Positions 32,687 to 39,275 of a stretch of 40,776 nt of DNA are shown piece after piece (positions within the stretch are counted from its first letter, which is position 1; every line of letters starts with the position of its first letter). Source of the stretch: Phycisphaeraceae bacterium (GTDB lineage Bacteria; Planctomycetota; Phycisphaerae; Phycisphaerales; Zrk34); NCBI GenBank assembly GCA_028282805.1, contig JANQHD010000036.1, positions 1-40,776 of the forward strand, read 5' to 3'. A model generated the notes under the pieces. The model was given only the letters and a program-made list of their open reading frames with translations. It ran no database searches and was not told the DNA's origin. The position numbers were made by a program, and so were the translations under genes.

Positions 32687-34168
32687 ATGAAGCTGTTCAG
32701 TTCCCTCCACCGCCGCTTACGTCGGAGCGGGTACCTGTCTATCGTCGCCGCGTCGCTGATGACGTCGGCCGCTATCGCCAACGAACCCGCCGCGGAGCTC
32801 GACGGCTACACGCTGTTCGGTATCTCCAGCACCACGGGCGAACTCGGCAGCTACAACTTCGCCAACGACGAGGCGAAGATCATCGGCGAGGTCCGCCTGT
32901 CGGAAACCGGCCAGCTGGTCACGGGCATCGAGGCCTCGGCCTACATCCCGCGCAGCGCCAACGTCATGGCGTTCTGGTCCGACCCGTCGGACGGCGAGAC
33001 CAAGCTGCTCCAGGTCAACCTGACGAGCGCCAAGGCCCGCGTGATCAGCGAGGTCGGCACGGGCGCGATCACCGGCGCGGTGGCCGTGACCCCGACCGAG
33101 ACGGCGCCGATTTCCAAGGCCCAGCGCACCCCGCTCGACCAGGTGCGGGCGCACGAGGTCTACGCCGTGCAGTCGTCCGGCCAGTTCGACTTCGACATCG
33201 TCAACAACTCCGTCGTGCCCCGCAAGTCCTACGTGGCCAAGGTCACCGTGCTCGGTGCGGCGATCCGCAGCGGCAGCTACGACATGCCCGTCAGCATCCA
33301 GGTGCACCTGGGCAACGAAGACGAGAACCCCTTCGGCAACTACACCAGCCCGCTCGGCGGCAACCTCAACGACGCCCAGGGCGTCCGCCGCGTGATCCTC
33401 GAGAAGAAGCGCGCCGCCAACACGCCGATCACCATCAGCGCCAAGAGCTGGATCAAGCGCTCCTCGTCCTACAGCGGCAGCTCCGACAGCCACTGGGAGT
33501 CCTACCTGGCGTTCAACAGTGCCGAGGGCGGCCAGCAGGTCAAGGTGCTCCGCAACGGCGACGACGTGCCCGACATCGCCGGCATGAACGGCCAGAACAA
33601 CATCGCCCACTTCGTCGGTGACTTCGTCGACACCGCCACCGGCAAGATGAAGCTCGCCGACAACCAGGTCATCTACCTCTTCGAGCTCGGCACGACCAAC
33701 ATGTCCAGCTCCGCGGCCGACTTCCAGGACCTCGTCGTGCTGGTCACCCTGGCCAAGAACGTCGAAGACCTGCAGGGCGCCGATAACGTGCCCGTGGCCG
33801 GCCACCTCGTGAAGATCGACCACCGCAACGGCGACAAGCAGCGCGTCATGCCCTTGAGCCACAGCTACGACAGCCTCGCCGGCATCGACGCCACGTCGCT
33901 GTTCGGCACCTCGGGCAACGAGCTGTACAAGATCGATACGGTCAACAAGACCGAGACCCTGGTCGCCACGCTCGGCGGCGAACTGGCCGCGATGGAATGG
34001 CCCCTCGCCACGCTGTTCGGCTTCGAGAACGCCACCGACCGCCTGCACGCCGTGATCAACCGTGACATGGCCGCGGTCAACGCCGCGATCGACGTCCAGC
34101 TGAACGACCTGGGTTCGATCATCTTCGCCCGCGACGCCGACCTGCCCCTGTTCCAGCGCTACGACTAA
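32687..34168 (+). CDS. secreted protein of unknown family
   Basis: A 493-aa protein with a Sec signal peptide (basic HRRLRRSGYLS, hydrophobic core, cleavage near AIA-NE at 30-32). The mature part is Ser/Thr/Val-rich and beta-rich. Residues about 158-330 look like a jelly-roll domain (FDFDIVNNSVVPRKSYVAKV, HWESYLAFNSAEGG), which includes a FELGTTNM strand. Residues about 360-440 repeat short strand motifs (VKIDHRNGDKQRV, YKIDTVNKTETLV) like beta-propeller blades reading out values. AGGAG eight bases before ATG is a strong Shine-Dalgarno, and codon use is highly biased, suggesting high expression. No C-terminal sorting signal is obvious. Function is unknown. Confidence 0.82.
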   Translation: MKLFSSLHRRLRRSGYLSIVAASLMTSAAIANEPAAELDGYTLFGISSTTGELGSYNFANDEAKIIGEVRLSETGQLVTGIEASAYIPRSANVMAFWSDPSDGETKLLQVNLTSAKARVISEVGTGAITGAVAVTPTETAPISKAQRTPLDQVRAHEVYAVQSSGQFDFDIVNNSVVPRKSYVAKVTVLGAAIRSGSYDMPVSIQVHLGNEDENPFGNYTSPLGGNLNDAQGVRRVILEKKRAANTPITISAKSWIKRSSSYSGSSDSHWESYLAFNSAEGGQQVKVLRNGDDVPDIAGMNGQNNIAHFVGDFVDTATGKMKLADNQVIYLFELGTTNMSSSAADFQDLVVLVTLAKNVEDLQGADNVPVAGHLVKIDHRNGDKQRVMPLSHSYDSLAGIDATSLFGTSGNELYKIDTVNKTETLVATLGGELAAMEWPLATLFGFENATDRLHAVINRDMAAVNAAIDVQLNDLGSIIFARDADLPLFQRYD

Positions 34169-34205
34169 ATCCCACGAGCGTCACAAGCGCTTCGCCACAC
34201 AATCC

Positions 34206-34239
34206 AAGGCCCCGGTCTCCGCGACCGGGGCCTTGTTTT
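34206..34239 (+). terminator. intrinsic terminator of the secreted-protein gene
   Basis: AAGGCCCCGGTC pairs perfectly with GACCGGGGCCTT (12 bp) around TCCGC, followed by GTTTTA. Confidence 0.88.
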
Positions 34240-34345
34240 ATGCAAAACAGCACCGACCACACGGCGCCGTGCAAGCGCCCCGTCAACCCGTGTCAATCAT
34301 CATGGCCCGGCGGGCGGGCGATGGCCGACCAGGCCGGTGCGGGCG

Positions 34346-35164
34346 TCAGCGCGGGTGGATGGCGTCGGACTCGGCGTCGAGGAACATCGCCATCAGCTCG
34401 ACCCGGCCGCTGACCCCGAAGTGGCGGTAGATGGTCTTGAGGTGGCTATGGATCGTGTGCGGGCTGCGGTGGACGGCCCGGGCGATCTCCTTCTCGCTCG
34501 CCCCGGTCATCGCGTGTTCGAGCACCTTGCGCTGGGGCTCGGATAAACCGCTGTGGTCGATCGGGGCGCGTTCGGTCAGGTAGGTGTCGATCAACGGCCG
34601 CATCGCGCGGAACAGCAACTCGGCGATGCGTTTCTCATACTCGCTGAACGGCCCGTCGCGCTCGGTGGTGTAGATGTCGATGAAGCGCAGCTCGTGGTCG
34701 TTGTTGAGCCAGAAGAAGTTCAACACGTCCGAGTAGCCCAGCGGGCCGACGATCTGCTGCTGCATCGGCGAGTCGCGCCACTCGTGGTCCACCGCGAGCT
34801 CGGTCATCGTCGCCATCACCACGCCCCGGTCGTTGGCGCGCAGCGAACGCACCGCCGACATGAGGTAAGGCTCGCTCAACCGCTCGGCCAACGGCGAATA
34901 CAGGTTCAACAGCGCCCGCGTGTCGTGCGCGCGCTTGGCGATGTAGAGCACCTGCTGCGCCATCGGGCGCTCGAGCTCGGGCGACAGGTCGGCGGTGAAC
35001 ACCTCGGCCATGGTCGTGCGGTTGACCAGCTGCATCGCACGCTCGAGCAGGAAACGCAAACGCTGGGCGCGCGACCCCTTGATCGCCAGCACTTCGCCGA
35101 GCGTGTCCATCACGACGCCGTTGTCTTGCAGGTAGTGCGTGTCGGTTGCGGTTGCGGTCTGCAT
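34346..35164 (-). CDS. LuxR-family transcriptional regulator
   Basis: A 272-aa protein with a C-terminal LuxR/GerE helix-turn-helix (about 205-265): LSEPQRKVLEHAMTGASEKE, AVHRSPHTIHSHLKTIYRHF. The N-terminal 200 residues form a helical/GAF-like sensory region (FIDIYTTERDGPFSEYEKRI) with no receiver domain, so the signal is not phospho-Asp and remains unknown. AGGAG in front of the ATG at 35,164 fixes the start. It is convergent with the secreted-protein gene. The upstream region holds a palindrome that could be its operator. Confidence 0.88.
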   Translation of the reverse strand: MQTATATDTHYLQDNGVVMDTLGEVLAIKGSRAQRLRFLLERAMQLVNRTTMAEVFTADLSPELERPMAQQVLYIAKRAHDTRALLNLYSPLAERLSEPYLMSAVRSLRANDRGVVMATMTELAVDHEWRDSPMQQQIVGPLGYSDVLNFFWLNNDHELRFIDIYTTERDGPFSEYEKRIAELLFRAMRPLIDTYLTERAPIDHSGLSEPQRKVLEHAMTGASEKEIARAVHRSPHTIHSHLKTIYRHFGVSGRVELMAMFLDAESDAIHPR

Positions 35165-35354
35165 CGTCGGACTCCTCGTGAGCAAACTCGAGGTTTGTAA
35201 CCACCCGCCACCGCCGCCCACGCCTTCGGCGTGACGGCACGGTCACAGGCTGCCCGACCCAGTGGAAGCAACCCCGTCCCATGGTCATCCCGAGTCGGCC
35301 CGCTTCACGGCCGACCCGGAAACCGTCCGGCAAAAAACCCGCACGGCCTTCCCA

Positions 35355-35378
35355 CACATCACCGATCTAGGTGATGTG
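35355..35378. promoter_or_regulatory. perfect 9-bp inverted repeat, candidate LuxR-type operator
   Basis: CACATCACC, GATCTA, GGTGATGTG. It lies 190 bp upstream of the LuxR-family gene. The core ACCTAGATC (minus strand) also occurs at 8,630-8,638. The size and dyad symmetry fit a homodimeric HTH regulator. Confidence 0.5.
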
Positions 35379-35397
35379 CCAGTATTGTATCGTCATT

Positions 35398-35444
35398 ACC
35401 GGATAACTTCGTTTCGCTAATCCGGTCTGGAATTGAAAAATTCC
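35398..35444. repeat. two short inverted repeats in the LuxR-RNA spacer
   Basis: ACCGGAT (35,398-35,404) with ATCCGGT (35,420-35,426), then GGAATT, loop GAAA, AATTCC (35,429-35,444). They sit between the candidate operator and the candidate RNA. Confidence 0.55.
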
Positions 35445-35549
35445 GTGCGCGTTAGGGCGTTTGCGGGTCTGGATGCCCGATTCGCCGCAAAATGACGCGA
35501 TCTCTGATTTTTAAAGCGTGTTAACAGCTCAAAAACCGGACTTAATTCG

Positions 35550-35728
35550 GTTTCACCCCGAAAGGGTATAGGAGAAGCCGCAGCCAGCGTCGATATCTAT
35601 ACGTGGGCCAGGCGAACAGGCATACTACTGAAGCAAGCCGATCGCTGGACCCGCAAAAGAAACCCCTGGTTTGGTTTTGAGAAACCCAGATCCCCCCGAC
35701 CTTCTGTGCGACCGGGGGTTTCTTTTTA
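35550..35728 (+). ncRNA. candidate structured RNA with alternative terminator and antiterminator pairing
   Basis: A plus-strand element in a gene-free gap. ACCC-CGAAA-GGGT (about 35,555-35,567) forms a small hairpin. CCAGCGTCG (35,584-35,592) pairs with CGA-T-CGCTGG (35,639-35,647) enclosing a GCC/GGC helix. CTGGTTT pairs with AAAC(C)CAG (35,666-35,689). AAAAGAAACCCC (35,655-35,666) is perfectly complementary to GGGGTTTCTTTT (35,715-35,726), competing with the terminator stem CCCCCG/CGGGGG (about 35,693-35,718). No gene on this strand lies upstream or downstream, so it would be an orphan RNA or a decayed leader. It matches no family I recognise. Confidence 0.45.
35693..35727 (+). terminator. 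intrinsic terminator of the candidate RNA
   Basis: CCCCCG and CGGGGG flank a 14-base loop, followed by TTTCTTTTT. Confidence 0.65.
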
Positions 35729-35842
35729 GACCCACCGCGGCTCGCCCACACCCACGCCGCGGGCAAACGCCGAACACCGGTAGCCGGTGACCAACCGAGG
35801 CGAAAAAAAGCACCCGACCGAAGCCGGGCGCTTATCGCGTGA

Positions 35843-35867
35843 TGGGCGGAGGAGGATTCGAACCTCT
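35843..35867 (-). tRNA. 3' end of a tRNA gene (fragment)
   Basis: On the minus strand the sequence GAGGTTCGAATCCTC followed by CTCCGCCCA is a tRNA T-arm and 3' acceptor strand with a discriminator A. The 5' acceptor half (GGGCGGA), D-arm and anticodon arm are absent from the adjoining 150 bp. This is typical of an attachment site left where an integrative element used a tRNA 3' end. CCA is not encoded. Confidence 0.7.
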
Positions 35868-35871
35868 GACC

Positions 35872-35937
35872 TGGCCCTGACCTGCAACCACTACGGAACC
35901 AATGGGTGGTCTAAACATCGGGGGCAGGTCAGGGCCA
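35872..35937. repeat. 14-bp perfect inverted repeat next to the tRNA fragment
   Basis: TGGCCCTGACCTGC (35,872-35,885) and GCAGGTCAGGGCCA (35,924-35,937) are perfect inverted copies. Inside, ACCAC (35,887-35,891) pairs with GTGGT (35,906-35,910). It directly borders the tRNA fragment. It may be a mobile-element end or recombination site. Confidence 0.8.
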
Positions 35938-36033
35938 AGCCATCAGCGGCACGTCGACACGCGACGAAGCGGTTGATTGGTCGGCGGTGATGCCCCAAGT
36001 GCGTGCGACGCTGGCGCGGCTCAAGGAGACGGA
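35938..36033 (+). pseudogene. short C-terminal coding remnant
   Basis: A plus-strand frame ends at TGA 36,034-36,036 with SGTSTRDEAVDWSAVMPQVR, then ATLARLKETE. It has a protein-like composition but is only about 38 codons from stop to stop. The source gene is not recognised. It is probably the end of a gene truncated by the inverted repeat. Confidence 0.3.
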
Positions 36034-36037
36034 GTGA

Positions 36038-36160
36038 TCAATTGAACGCCGCGCGGTCACCGTCCCCCTCGAGAATCGTCATACGGCCGTTGCCGCGGAT
36101 CAACACGTGATACGGGTACCCACTGACATTCAACCCGCAACGACTTGCCCATGCCTGCAT
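36038..36160 (-). pseudogene. truncated REP-associated tyrosine transposase (IS200-like, Y1_Tnp)
   Basis: The 40-aa frame reads MQAWASRCGLNVSGYPYHVL, then IRGNGRMTILEGDGDRAAFN. This is the N-terminus of RAYT/IS200-like transposases, which typically read GYPYHVLNRGNGRxxIFxxDGDYAAFE. The HUH motif and the catalytic Tyr region are missing because the frame stops soon after. GAGGAG lies two bases before the ATG. A RAYT remnant is noteworthy because REP-like palindromes occur four times in this window. Confidence 0.65.
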
Positions 36161-36247
36161 GACTCCTCGATCAACCGTTGTCGTTGGGATCCGGCTCTTA
36201 TAGTTTCTTTATCTCACCCAATTCTTGCACAGCGGCGCTGTGCTAAG

Positions 36248-36565
36248 TTATCCTTCGTCTTTCTCACCATTTATGTGTCCCCCATCCTGTTCGCGCATTC
36301 TATGTGCTCGCATTTGCTTTCTTTGCTCATATAATACGTCATGTAAATCAGCATCCAGAATTGGATCGCCTTCCTTAATTAACGGCTCTTCTGGATTCAT
36401 GCGCAACCACTTTTCCCACTTTTCTACGTCATAGCCATAATCGTGGCCAGAGGCTGTTCTTAGATTATCTAGAGCTTCTTCTTTGCTCATGTACTCAAAA
36501 TTTATTGGCGTATAGACGCCTCTCAAGTTATCAAGACTGAGTTCAAGCAGAGTTGATCTTGCCAT
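36248..36565 (-). CDS. putative immunity protein for the HExxH RHS toxin
   Basis: A 105-aa AT-rich gene starting at 36,565 (GAGG seven bases upstream), 19 bp after the stop of the RHS toxin gene. It is acidic and helical (LRTASGHDYGYDVEKWEKWL) with a His/Arg/Met-rich end. It has no signal peptide or TM segment, as expected for a cytoplasmic immunity protein. The role is inferred from position, size and composition; no sequence family is recognised. The frame is open upstream into the toxin gene, but the start at 36,565 fits better. Confidence 0.6.
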   Translation of the reverse strand: MARSTLLELSLDNLRGVYTPINFEYMSKEEALDNLRTASGHDYGYDVEKWEKWLRMNPEEPLIKEGDPILDADLHDVLYEQRKQMRAHRMREQDGGHINGEKDEG

Positions 36566-36584
36566 TGCAGCACCTCGCACAATA

Positions 36585-38672
36585 CTAGCCTCGCCACATT
36601 GATAGTGCTCTTTGAATATATTGATGCGATTCAATTTTCTGTTGGGCAGTCAAGCCGCCCAAATACTTGTCTACTATTCTCAGGGCTCGTGTCTCAACTA
36701 GGTATTCGATTCGCCCTTTCATTCGCTGAGCTTGTATTTTCAATGAGACGGGAGCATTTTTAGTTGTCCTGATCATACCAAGGTATTTTTCCCACGTGAA
36801 TCTCGCAGAATGTCGAGCATGGTTCAATTCATGAACACCATTAATAAGCTGTATATGTCGTGGCCCATTAAGCGTTGCCCTGTCTATTGCGATAATTCTT
36901 CTATTATTCACAACAGCAAACCAAGGATCGCTGCCGGTAGTATAGACTACATCATCAACATAGTCGTCCAACTTCCTTCCCGAAGCCTTGGCGGCCTCAT
37001 CCATAATCTCTCTAGCCCTATCTGCATTAGCCCCCTGATGATATAGCTTTTCACTACCATGTCTTGTGTATTTTCCAGAACCCTTCTTTGCCATGACAGC
37101 CGCGCCGTTGTCGAGCTTGCCCGCGGCGCCGGCGGAGCGGGCGAGGTTCCCTGACTTGCCGAGCTTGGCCAGGGCGCCGGGGCCGAACGTCGTCGCGGCG
37201 TCGAACAGGCCCGCCTTGACGGCATCTTTGTAGTGGCCACGGGAGGCGTGCATCGTCGCGCCGCCAAAGGGGATGACCTGGTAAGCGCTCTCGGCCGCAT
37301 CCGCGATGATCAATTTCGATTTGACTTCCGTGTTCAGGTGCTCGGCGTACGCTTCCCATCGGCGAAGTTGTCGGTGATTCCGTTCATTGCGATCGGGGTC
37401 CAGTTCGTCGTAATACAGTTTGAATTGTTTATCAACGAACCACGTCGGCACGTGCCTGAGCTTCCAATCATTTACAGCGTGAATACCAATTTTGGGCACG
37501 AAATGGTCTGGCTGATTCCCATTCTTAACCTTCCCCGCCACCTGCAATTGGACCACGCGTATTTTGTAGCGGCTGTTGAACTCGTAGTCTTGCCAGATAA
37601 CCCGGTAATCACCCTGGTAATCTGCGGGGTCCTTATCCCACTTGGGCTTGTTGCATTTGTTGCCGCTGAGGCCCCATGAATCCTTGCCCTGAACATCGAA
37701 ATAGGCGTGGTGCAGGTTCATGCCATCGGCGTAGCCGGACGGGTCGGGCTGCAACCAGCGCCGGTGGATCGGGTCGTATTCGCGGAAGTGGGTGTGGTAG
37801 AGCCCCGTGTAGCGGTCGCGATACATGCCCGTCCACCCGAACGGCGCCAACGTGCTCCGGCTCACGTTGTCCGCCCCCGGAATGTCGCCGTAAGTTTTGT
37901 CCGTCCATGAACCATCGCCGTCGTCGTCCTGTAGCGCGTAGGTCACGCCCGTCGTGTTGTACTTCAGACGCTCGACTAACTCATAACTCGCCCCCACGTC
38001 GGGTTGCGTGACCACCCCCATCAGCGTCCCGCGGTCGTCCGTGATCAACAGACGACGCTCGTTCGGGTCGTCGAAATCGTTATCCGGGTTGGCCCCCGTA
38101 TAGTTCAAGTTCTCCTCGACCAGGACGGGGTAGTTGATCGCCTTCTCGTAAACGTAGCGGCGCAACAGCTTCGGCGTCGTCTCGATCGTCCACTCTTCAA
38201 TGGGGGTCACGCCCGAGTACACCACAAACACGTCGGGCCAAGCGCCGCCCATCGGTGTGCCGTTCGCCTTGAAGTACTGCTTACGCACGCGGCGGCCGTA
38301 ACCGTCGTACCCGTAACGCGCGTACGACGGGCTGCCCGAGCCAGGCTCGTGCTTCAGGTCCGTCACCTGGATGATCCGGTTGTAAGCGTCGTACAAGAAC
38401 GCAAAACGCTCGGTCGCAAGTTGATTGCCACGCCCGTCGCGCGCCACCGCGTACGTCCCCGCCTCGCCGGCGTTCGTCGGTTCCGCCGCCCCGGCAAGAT
38501 GGCCGACCTCGCCATAACCCAGCTCGCGGTTGTACAGGCGCAGCTCGTCGATCACGCCGGCAAAGTAGTGGCCGACGGATTCGTCGCCGGCGCCGGTGTC
38601 GTGGAAGTAGGTGGTGTGGACGTTGGATGAGCCGACCGTCCCGCCCACGGTCACCGTGCTGGTGTGAGGCCA
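36585..38672 (-). CDS. displaced RHS tip (orphan) with C-terminal HExxH toxin domain, 5'-truncated
   Basis: The frame starts within the tail of a LamG domain (YFAGVIDELRLYNREL), so the protein has lost most of its N-terminus. Residue numbers count from the ATG at 38,654. RHS/YD-type sequence follows (RYGYDGYGRRV) with the terminal RHS core at 272-329: PFGWTGMYRDRYTGLYHTHF, REYDPIHRRWLQPDP. The variable C-terminal part has a pretoxin region (450-520) and ends with GVHELNHARH, a zincin-like HExxH motif (His608, Glu609, His612), and IEYLVETRAL, a possible third-ligand helix. Base composition changes from GC-rich to AT-rich near 37,080, so the toxin end was exchanged. The residues upstream of Met1 remain in frame to about 38,672, past which a stop interrupts. 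It probably arose by duplication of the RHS gene at the right. Confidence 0.82.
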   Translation of the reverse strand, partial: WPHTSTVTVGGTVGSSNVHTTYFHDTGAGDESVGHYFAGVIDELRLYNRELGYGEVGHLAGAAEPTNAGEAGTYAVARDGRGNQLATERFAFLYDAYNRIIQVTDLKHEPGSGSPSYARYGYDGYGRRVRKQYFKANGTPMGGAWPDVFVVYSGVTPIEEWTIETTPKLLRRYVYEKAINYPVLVEENLNYTGANPDNDFDDPNERRLLITDDRGTLMGVVTQPDVGASYELVERLKYNTTGVTYALQDDDGDGSWTDKTYGDIPGADNVSRSTLAPFGWTGMYRDRYTGLYHTHFREYDPIHRRWLQPDPSGYADGMNLHHAYFDVQGKDSWGLSGNKCNKPKWDKDPADYQGDYRVIWQDYEFNSRYKIRVVQLQVAGKVKNGNQPDHFVPKIGIHAVNDWKLRHVPTWFVDKQFKLYYDELDPDRNERNHRQLRRWEAYAEHLNTEVKSKLIIADAAESAYQVIPFGGATMHASRGHYKDAVKAGLFDAATTFGPGALAKLGKSGNLARSAGAAGKLDNGAAVMAKKGSGKYTRHGSEKLYHQGANADRAREIMDEAAKASGRKLDDYVDDVVYTTGSDPWFAVVNNRRIIAIDRATLNGPRHIQLINGVHELNHARHSARFTWEKYLGMIRTTKNAPVSLKIQAQRMKGRIEYLVETRALRIVDKYLGGLTAQQKIESHQYIQRALSMWRG

Positions 38673-38820
38673 AACCTAGCTACCCGGGGCGGATCCCTTC
38701 GAAAAGGGGAGGGGGTCAACCACGATGATCAAATCAGGCTGTCACACACCCGCACTCAACCGCCGCCGAGAGATTAAGTTTGCATAGATTCTTGCCTTAA
38801 CTCAGGTCGCCCTCAACTTC
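38673..38820. other. junction region between immunity gene and displaced RHS tip
   Basis: About 150 bp with no coding frame. The minus strand has a stop (TAG) just before the LamG sequence. CCCTT and AAGGG form a small hairpin near 38,697-38,710. It marks the recombination boundary. Confidence 0.5.
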
Positions 38821-39249
38821 CTAAGGCTCTAAAATAGGAATCGCGTTGTTCAGACCGATCAAAATGATGTTTTCACCATTCCCTAGCATTTTTACCTCGA
38901 CACAGGGAAATGGAGAATCGCCTTTGCCTAATGAGGCTTCAAAACTCACTTCATCACCTGCATTGCAATATTGCCAAGCAGTCATGTCAGTTTCTGCAAC
39001 CGCAAGAGCCAGCCCGTCTAATACAACTTTTTCGCCATTAGCAAGAAGAATTGAGCATTCAGGCAACATGACATCGACCGTCGCACACAACTCATCAAAG
39101 TCGATCTTTTCAATCTTACCGGTCCATCGAACTTTATTGCTCGAAAAATACTCGGATAGTTCAGCGTTCGATTCGCCTGCTTGAATCTTTTGCTCCAGTA
39201 TCTGGATAAATGTCAACCAATCATCTTGCCAATTAGTCTTGGTATTCAT
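38821..39249 (-). CDS. putative immunity protein for the AHH nuclease toxin
   Basis: A 142-aa acidic protein with low GC content, starting 26 bp after the stop of the AHH-type RHS gene. AAGGA lies eight bases before the ATG. It contains LLANGEKVVLDGLALAVAET and a beta-rich second half ending in LIGLNNAIPILEP. No signal peptide or TM. Position directly behind the toxin gene, small size and matching base composition support an immunity role; I do not recognise a family. Confidence 0.65.
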   Translation of the reverse strand: MNTKTNWQDDWLTFIQILEQKIQAGESNAELSEYFSSNKVRWTGKIEKIDFDELCATVDVMLPECSILLANGEKVVLDGLALAVAETDMTAWQYCNAGDEVSFEASLGKGDSPFPCVEVKMLGNGENIILIGLNNAIPILEP

Positions 39250-39275
39250 AACGGCTAATCCTTGATAATGGCGAT

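Noticed and set aside
35542-35766. 74-codon minus-strand frame through the candidate RNA
   Set aside because: It crosses both terminator arms and has no ribosome site or family similarity.
35872-35937. Integron attC site
   Set aside because: The arms are perfectly symmetrical, and no RYYYAAC/GTTRRRY core pair or integrase is seen.
35843-35940. Complete tRNA gene
   Set aside because: No 5' acceptor strand, D-arm or anticodon arm can be found in the adjoining sequence; only the 3' end is present.
35787-35990. Plus-strand frame containing RRIRTSDLAL
   Set aside because: This is the familiar spurious translation of tRNA 3' ends and is not a real protein.
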